A stretch of DNA of 64,000 bases from positions 41,640 to 105,639 of the forward strand of contig BQMJ01000079.1 in assembly GCA_025991245.1 (NCBI GenBank). Reading direction: 5' to 3'. Position numbers and translations under genes: made by a program. The DNA comes from Galdieria partita (Eukaryota; Rhodophyta; Bangiophyceae; Galdieriales; Galdieriaceae). Under the pieces are notes generated by a model. That model searched no databases. It had not been told where the DNA came from and saw only the letters and a list, made by a program, of their open reading frames with translations. Of this stretch, positions 56,588 through 64,000 are shown piece by piece (the stretch's first letter is position 1; each line of letters begins with the position of its first letter).

Positions 56588-57412
56588 GTCGTGGGGAAAT
56601 CCAGTAAGAAGCTATTTGAGTTCACATGAGGGTTCATTGATCCATTTCCCCTCATTTCCCTCTATTGCTTTTTGACTGTCATGGGCTGTGTTTTGTTCTA
56701 CGTAGCCAATTCTCGACAAAATTGAAAAATTTTTTAAAGCAGATATTTGTGGAAAAAAGTTGTAGAAATTGGTTTGTATATACTATTTTTTGTTTTCTTG
56801 TTTCATATGAACTTTTTTACGATTAGCCAAGAGTAAGCTCCAACTGTCTAAAAAATGGATAAAGTGCTATTTATTTGTAACTATAAAAATAAGTAGTGGT
56901 CAAAATCAACAGAAATGGAGGAGTAAAAGAATCGAACTTACCAAGCTTTTCTTTAATACTCCATTGTCCTCTGGAAAAGCTGAGGATATACCAACGATTG
57001 ATTCAAAATCTCTATGGTGCATTTTTGCATACATGAAATAGTTGGAAATTTTTGAGCCAGTTTGCAAGTACACTAAAATTTTTTCAAGTAGAGCTTCTCC
57101 TGCAACTTCGCAAGTGTCACAGTATTTCAAGTTGAGCCGTTAACAAAGACTGCTAGTCTCAAACTTGATCTTGTTTCCTATTAAAACGTAGGAATGAATA
57201 TGTACCTCAGTAGAAAGCATTCAATTAATTTTTATTCGCCAAGTACCGATTTAAACGCTAGATAAGTATGAAAAGCAAAACGCATTGAAATTTCTTATGG
57301 TAATAATGGAAGAAATTGAATTTCGATTGGAGGACTTTCCAAACAACGAGTTTCAAATAGAAAATTCTAGAGAAAAGAGCTAGGAAGAAACCAAAATATT
57401 ATGCAATGCATA

Positions 57413-57604
57413 CTAAAAGACTAAGAAAGTATTTAAATCTAAGAAAACAAAGAAGAACAAATTGATTGTTGAGAAAAAGAGTGAAAGTACAATATGACCA
57501 ATAAGGAAAAATGCCACGCAGTGATATAATCTTCTATTAGTTATCGCGCAAAGTATTGACCAGGTAGACATAAAGCAAGAAGAAAGAGGAAGAACAGCAG
57601 ACAT
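57413..57604 (-). other. Partner of the small hydrophobic frame at 51203
   Basis: ATG conserved with copy 1. 63 codons with at least two hydrophobic stretches (IIGHIVLSLFFSTIN-like). It ends earlier than its partner because of base changes near the 3' end. Little support as a real gene. Confidence 0.15.
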
Positions 57605-60576
57605 TATGGAATATTTACGTTGTCATTGTTAACTGCTTCTTTCAATTGAAAGACTTTTTTATGGCATATGTATGGTATTGTTTTTCTTTTGGTTCAATAT
57701 GTATACCATCGCCAAAGTAGCATTATAGTATACAAAGATACTCACAGAATGAGATAAGGAGTATACAATGATCATAAGAGAATACAACCCTGTTTTGCCA
57801 AATTGCTAAGTGATAGATAGGACAACATAAGGAGAAATAGGGCGAAACAAGGTTGTACTCTTCAAACCACTGTCAGCGAATCGAGAAAGACTCTGATACA
57901 GTAGATGGTAAATAGTACTGTTGCAAAAAACGGAAAGCGGAGCCAATTTAGTTTTGCAAGATTTCAAGTAAATAATGAATTATGTTAGCTCCAAACAAAT
58001 GAAAACGTTTCCCCAAAACAAGTACTAGAGAAAATTCATGATCAGTCAAAAGCGTTACAAGTGCACGAGTATGTTAGGAGATGAAGATTTCATAGACGAA
58101 GATGAATTGACACGAATGGATCAACAAACAAAACAAAACTTAAACACTACCCAATATGAAAGCAACAAGGTAAGTCAAAATATTTGAATTATTAAATAAT
58201 TCTTTGCTTTATAACATTGGTTTCACGAGAACATAATTCATTGAAGGAAAGCACATGACATGTGTCAGAGAACACTAGACAATTCTATTTTTATTAGAAC
58301 TTTGTAACGTTTCTTTCTTTCGTACTCTTATAGACTAGTAAATGATCGTTAAAGGTATCGTTTGAAAATAACCTATAGAGAAAAGACAACAAGAGAAATA
58401 GAATCTCTAGAAAGTTGAAGAATTCTCATATACTGCTTGTCATTATTGAATAAGTATCTCTAATTTTTCTCTTGAGCGGACATTAGTCGACAATGCAAAA
58501 GATAGTAAGAAGTAGTATCCAAATGCATGTTCAAAAAAGAAACTACCATATTCTCAGTCGTAAACAATTCAATACTTTTGTCTAATTGAAATACTCAAAA
58601 GAAATTCTATATATTTTAGGAGAGAAACAAAAACACCAGGATGATTTTAAAGCACAAGAATGAAAATACAACAAACTAATGGAGGAAAAGTGCTCTTGAG
58701 AGATATGTCTCTCAACAAGCTGTCATTCAAAGCATAGTCAAACTGACATAATCTAAGTTGCTATAGACCTACATTGAACTTTTGTGGCGAAATTGCTAAT
58801 TGTTTAATTCATTTGAGGCCTTTTTATGAGAAGAATGTGGCTTGCTTTGTCTTCATTATATATATCAACAGTACAATTCGTGTATAATATCATGCCGATC
58901 AGCATAAAATCGTACACAATGGATGCAGTTACCATAAGAAAGCAAAAAAATTTTTTTTTACAAAAAAGAAGTGTCTGATAAAAGATACCACATAGTAACA
59001 ACCAACAGTTGCAAGATTCGACTTTTCGAAGAACTGTCGCTTTTCAATATCAAAAACGACTATAGTGAAACAAGCCATGCAATGCGTTAGGTGTAAAAAT
59101 TTCCAGATTTAGATTTCGCAATACATCAAATCCATAACCAAATTGCTCAGCTCCCCCCAAAAACTAAAAGTTCAATAAAAACGAAACAAATGGAACAATT
59201 GGATATCACCAATACAACTGTGGGGGTGGTTTCAAAAAGACTTCAAAGGAAGAACTATTTTGTCACTCAAGATAAATTAGCAAAATCAAAAAAACTACAA
59301 GAATGTTGACACAATTTCAAAAGAATTTAACCGAATCTACACCACTTAATTTTATACTCTATTAGATTCTTTTACGACGATCTAGTGAATTGAGAAAAAC
59401 GCATGCTTTTTAGAAAAAAAATGGAAAGTCGTGTCTTTTCAAATAAAAAAGAGTTAAACTGTTTTTCTAAAATTATCTACCGTTCATTATAAGAGCGATA
59501 AAAATTTCGTCTCGAATAGAGCCTATAGAAAAAGAAAGAATTTAGGGAGGTTGACCCAAGTGAAAAAATTGAAGAATTTCAATACATTATTTGTCCTTTA
59601 TGGCATCAGTATTTCTAGTAGTTCTCAGAGGTAAACAGTGGGTGATAATGCAAAATTTAGTTAAAAAAAGAGTAGAACAAATCTGCATATCAAAAAAAAT
59701 CAATGTATTCTTACCTTGAACCGTTTAGTACATAGGTGAAATAGAACCTAGGAAAACTTCATTACACATTCAAGGGTTATAAGAGATAAAACACGAAAGG
59801 AAAACAGACACTAGTACTAGAAGAGAAAGGAGCAAAAGGCTGAATTTTTTAAATTGTGAACTATGAGTCTATACGACGATTGAATCTCCTAATTCAATCG
59901 TTCTTAGAAAACGACAATTGAGCAAAAATCTAGGGCATAGAAATATTCACACTGAAAAACCAACAAATTGATTCTCAGTTTGGCATTATTGAGAATAGAA
60001 AAAAGGCAGATCGAAAAGTTTACCAAAACACAATGTTTTGCTTTTGAAAATCTAAGAATAGCATAAGCACTGTTTACTTTTTGCTAAATATGTATACCGA
60101 TACTCTGTTTCAAGTAAGGCTACTCAAAGAATGAAGCAAGCAGTGTCTCAAGACCATCAAAAAGCAGAAACGACTTACCAAATGGTTAAATTTTCAATAG
60201 CATTGCACCGTAGAATACAATAAAATGACCAAATAACAATACTTAGAATTTTGCTATATAAGACAAATTCCTAAAAACGATGCTAATAAGGTAAGGTTCA
60301 ACAATGAAGATCTTGGCGAAACCATTGAAAAAAATTTTTTGAAATTATCCATATTCAAAACATATTATTATGTATGCACTGTAGACAGCAGCGATCTTAA
60401 TAAGAAAAATCAATAAGCAAAGAACATCATCGCTACAATGTAGTACCTATATGAAAAGACAAATTCAACGAAAAAGCTACTATGTCACCAAGGCATAAAA
60501 ATTTAAAAAAATTCCAAAACTTGTGACAACAGTTAAAAAAAAAAAAAGATTTCAGCATTTCATTTTCAGTTTTATT

Positions 60577-60624
60577 GCATTGGCATTATGAAACGGTATT
60601 GCATTGGCATTATGAAACGGTATT
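60577..60624. repeat. Exact 24-bp tandem duplication in copy 2 only
   Basis: The unit GCATTGGCATTATGAAACGG plus TATT occurs twice head to tail (60577-60600 and 60601-60624). Copy 1 has a single diverged unit near 54440. A recent slippage event that postdates the split of the two elements. Confidence 0.85.
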
Positions 60625-62431
60625 GAAGAGAAGTTTATGCAATATATCAAAGGGGAATAGGCAATTTTTGCATTACCAGTTTAGGAATTTCTTTATACGG
60701 TTTACTAAAGGAACAATACCAAAACCAATTTTCAAAAAAAGGCATAGAAAAAACGTTTAGAGAAATAAAAACATGAGAATATATTGAGAAATTTTTAAGT
60801 ACCACTTGTTCTTTACATCATCGGTACCATGAATCTGTCCTCGTCAGGCAGATATTTCTCAACTGTGTGAAACGAAGTAAAAAAGTTACAGTAATCTGCT
60901 CACAGAGAAAAAAAATACAGTGCCTTTGATGAAAGGAATTTAGTAACTATATCACATAGAAATACAGAAGAAAAAATGTTTTTTTTCTCATTGGAAGAAA
61001 AGTAGTAAAACGGAGTGACAATTCATGAAAACAGCAATGAAAGCAGCAAAATACAAAGAAATGAAAATGTTACATAGTGGAAGATTGTTCTAATTTTGCG
61101 ACGACTTGTTCGCGTACATTTCTTGCACTTTAGACTAACGTCACTAGAAGGGTATCATTTAAACGAACCACCTAGAATCTCAAAACGATACAAAAGTAGT
61201 AGAAAATTGTGCAATCTTAATAAAATTTGAACTAAAGAAGGAATGTAAAAAACTAACTCCAGTTTTCAATCCAAAAAAAGTTTAAACAAAATGTAGCTGA
61301 CAGGAAACCAAACTTGGTCAGTAGCACAGCAAGCATAAAAAATAAAACAATACGTAACTATTCGCTGGCAAAAAACATAAATAAGAAACCGGACATAAAC
61401 AATTCACTCTGACCACTCCTACTTTGAGACTACTAGAGCTCAGTGAACTGAAAAACCAGGCACGCCCTGACTGAAAGCATTAAGTACTTTTTCCTCCATT
61501 TGGTTTTATTAGCCTTTATTCGGGTAGAATTTCAAGTTAAATATGCATGTTTACCTAAAAGTTCAAATACTATTGGAATATATTAACTAAGCGATTCTAG
61601 GTAAATTTATCCAATATCAGCAATGAAAAGGATATTTCATCAAATAGATTCGGCACAAATACCACACAAAGCAAAGTATCCTAATATGAGAAAGAGCTAT
61701 TAACTTACTGTGCAACTGTTTCAATCAAGAACGAAGTTAATGATGCTAATAATAACAAAAAAGCAACCATTCAAGAAAAATGCTCACAATTTCTAAACAG
61801 CTCAAAATTTCGAATTATTGCAAAGCAACAGAGGAATTCCTTAACTCAAAAGGGCCGTGAACTAAAAATAGCATCCGAAAATTTTACCTAAATACCCGTA
61901 GTAAACAACAAATACATACATACGCAGAAATAGAACACAAGGCAAGTCATGAGATCGTTGGCAAAACAAGTAGCACAGTTTGAGAATTAATTACTTTAAC
62001 GAAACTAAAAGCAAAAGTAAATGTCTTGATAGAACCAATTCGTTTTTTTTCTCCAATGCATTGAGATTTCCAAAAACATGATAAATTTCGAATGCAAATG
62101 ACCTGGAGCAGGAAAATAGGAATTTTTTTAGGGTTAATTAATTTTTTTTAATTTTATTACTGTTTCTAACAAACGTCACATACTATGAAAGAAACTAACA
62201 GGATAGAAAAAGGAACATTCATCCATCAGAACAAAGCAAAAGGATCCTTCATAAAATGGATACCGGTTCACAAGAATAAGTAAAAAACAATAAAAAAATC
62301 CAATATAAATAGCTCCGCAACAAAATCAATGAAAGACGACAGTTTCAAGGAAACAATCATCTTATCCCAAAAAAATTTTCAATCACGCAAACTGCTTCAA
62401 ATCTTAAGTTAACACAACACGACGTAAAAAT

Positions 62432-63470
62432 GCCTAAACAAAAGAAGGACAATCAGTAGCTAAAAGCAAAATATAATCTTTCTCTTTTCTTTTCCTAGTA
62501 TTCATGCAATATTCCTCAAATACAGATATAATGGAAAAATAACCCACAAGAACAGTCGCCAGGACGCCACAAAACACTCTGTAAAATTTGTGACTCAACT
62601 TATTATACTAGACTAAAAGCAAACATAAGAGGTTTGATAGAATTAAGAAACATTAGTTTCAAATGCGATTAAGAAAAAAATGCAGTAAATTGTAAAAAAT
62701 GTGTAGGCTGGCAGAAGGGAGTATGCATATTTTTTCTTATTCATGTTTTACTGAGGAATTATTATTGGGTACATAAAAACGCCTCAACAAAAGAAGGACA
62801 GTCACCAGTTAAAAGCAAAATTTAGACTTTCTCTATTCGCCTCCAAGAATTTATGCAATATACCTAAAATACAAATCTAAGAAAAAAAAATCACACAAGA
62901 AAGGTCGCCAGGACGCCAAAAAACACACAGTAAAATTTGTGACTCATTATACTAGACAACAAACAAAAGTAAGAGGCTAAATACAATTAAAGGACTTTTG
63001 TTTGAAATGCAACTAAGAGAAAAAAATGCAGTAAATTGTAAAATATGTGTAGGCTGGCAGAAGGGAGTGGGAATTTTCTTTCATATTCAGGTTTTACTGA
63101 GGGATTATTATTGGGTACATAAAAACGCCTCAAAAAAAAAGGACAAACACCAGTTAAAAGTAAAATATAAACTTTCTCTAGTCACTTACAAGTATTTATG
63201 CAATATACCTCAAATACAAACTTAAGAAAAAAATATCACACAAGAAAAGTCGCCAAGACGCCAAAAAACACACAGTAAAATTAGTGACACATTATACTAG
63301 ACAAAAATGAAGAAAGAGGCGAGATACAATTAAGGGACCTCCGTTTGGAATGCAACTAATAGAAAAAAATGCAGTAAATTGTAAAAAATGCGTAGGCCCG
63401 CAGGAGGGAGTTGGCATTTTTCTTTCTTATTCAGGTTTTACTGAGTGTTTATTATTAGGGTCTACTTGTG
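62432..63470. repeat. Three tandem 345-bp satellite units next to the telomere
   Basis: Unit starts are marked by GCCTAAACAAAAGAAGGAC (62432), GCCTCAACAAAAGAAGGAC (62781) and GCCTCAAAAAAAAAGGAC (63126). A second marker, CTGGCAGAAGGGAGT, lies at 62708 and 63054 with a variant near 63397, giving periods of 343-349. Each unit ends in a worn telomere-like stretch (ATTATTATTGGGT), and the third merges into the true telomere. One diverged unit closes copy 1 near 56200-56530. Non-coding. Confidence 0.85.
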
Positions 63471-64000
63471 GTTTGTTATTGGGTTTATTAGGGTTTATTA
63501 GGGTTTATTAGGGTTTATTTTAGGGTTTATTTAGGGTTTATTAGGGTTTATTTAGGGTTTATTTAGGGTTTATTTAGGGTTTATTAGGGTTTATTAGGGT
63601 TTATTTAGGGTTTATTTAGGGTTTATTAGGGTTTATTAGGGTTTATTAGGGTTTATTAGGGTTTATTTAGGGTTTATTAGGGTTTATTAGGGTTTATTAG
63701 GGTTTATTAGGGTTTATTTAGGGTTTATTTAGGGTTTATTAGGGTTTATTAGGGTTTATTAGGGTTTATTAGGGTTTATTTAGGGTTTATTAGGGTTTAT
63801 TTAGGGTTTATTAGGGTTTATTAGGGTTTATTAGGGTTTATTAGGGTTTATTAGGGTTTATTTAGGGTTTATTTAGGGTTTATTTAGGGTTTATTAGGGT
63901 TTATTAGGGTTTATTTAGGGTTTATTAGGGTTTATTTAGGGTTTATTTAGGGTTTATTAGGGTTTATTTAGGGTTTATTAGGGTTTATTAGGGTTTATTA
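63471..64000 (+). repeat. Telomere, G-rich strand running to the right end
   Basis: About fifty units of GGGTTTATTA (10 bases) mixed with GGGTTTATTTA (11 bases) and at least one 12-base unit with four T residues (near 63511-63522). The first unit or two are worn. The order of 10- and 11-base units is irregular, as expected from an imprecise telomerase rather than unequal crossing-over. G-rich strand 5' to 3' toward position 64000 fits a right chromosome end. Confidence 0.95.

Larger units (their letters stand above)
56588..62431. repeat. Subtelomeric 6.18-kb element, copy 2
   Basis: The full-length partner of copy 1. It starts immediately after the interstitial telomere tract and runs into the satellite array, whose first unit corresponds to the end of copy 1 (near 56200-56530). 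The A-rich plus strand, small indels and worn telomere-like stretches near 61500 and 62130 sit at the same relative places as in copy 1. No supported gene. Confidence 0.85.

Noticed and set aside
60575-60760. Frame with a repeated HWHYETVL peptide
   Set aside because: Produced by the 24-bp DNA duplication. It is absent from copy 1 and has no continuation.
50404-62431. Tandem elements considered as LTR or LINE copies
   Set aside because: No reverse transcriptase, integrase or gag-like reading was seen, and there are no terminal repeats other than telomere tracts. The copies are joined head to tail through a telomere tract.
63471-64000. Regular short repeats considered as a CRISPR array or plain microsatellite
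   Set aside because: There are no unique spacers. Strand orientation, terminal position and T-number variation fit a telomere.

Overview
The window looks like the right end of a chromosome of a unicellular red alga of the Cyanidiophyceae, most likely Galdieria or a close relative. This is inferred from gene content and style. It holds a nuclear psaO gene (photosystem I subunit O), a plastid-type ribosomal protein S1, very compact genes with many introns of about 45-60 bases, and a moderately AT-rich base composition. No database search was possible. Gene names rest on motifs read from the translations, and exon joins were worked out by hand.

Region 1 (1-30.4 kb) is dense housekeeping DNA on both strands: tRNA m7G methyltransferase, E2 enzyme UBE2W, peptidyl-tRNA hydrolase, plastid S1, a DnaJ-type zinc-finger membrane protein, RAD50, a TRAPP-like beta-sandwich protein, a secreted/membrane coiled-coil protein, a SAP30BP/HCNGP protein, a four-KH RNA-binding protein, RPL14, a DEP-DUF547 protein, PsaO, ALYREF, a FabZ-like hotdog protein, SURF1, COQ7, CTNNBL1, a WBP11-like protein and ubiquitin E1 (UBA1). 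Neighbouring start codons can be only 6-9 bases apart (SURF1/COQ7, WBP11/UBA1), and COQ7 and CTNNBL1 are separated by 6 bases on the same strand. Several genes serve mRNA splicing and export (SAP30BP, ALYREF, CTNNBL1, WBP11) or ubiquitin conjugation (UBE2W, UBA1), but nothing shows they are co-regulated.

Region 2 (30.4-41 kb) is a transition zone. Three P-loop ATPase genes with a divergent C-terminal part sit here. They resemble the STAND-like or archaeal-type ATPases that are expanded in Galdieria, and also the NTPase-plus-nuclease layout of RHS/Crinkler proteins. Two are divergent paralogs sharing an intron position, and one of these appears broken. The third is a long intronless gene.

Region 3 (41-50.4 kb) is a graveyard of duplicated and decayed segments. 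It includes two extra copies of the spacer between the divergent ATPase genes, other paired repeats, and a relic of the distal subtelomeric element.

Region 4 (50.4-64 kb) is a layered chromosome end. Two tandem copies of a non-coding element of about 6.18 kb are separated by a short interstitial telomere tract, which is similar in layout to yeast Y' elements. Three copies of a 345-base satellite follow, then more than 500 bases of an uncommon telomere repeat (GGGTTTATTA with 11- and 12-base variants). The G-rich strand runs toward the right end. This layered, telomere-punctuated subtelomere, with ATPase genes at its inner edge, is the most notable system in the window.
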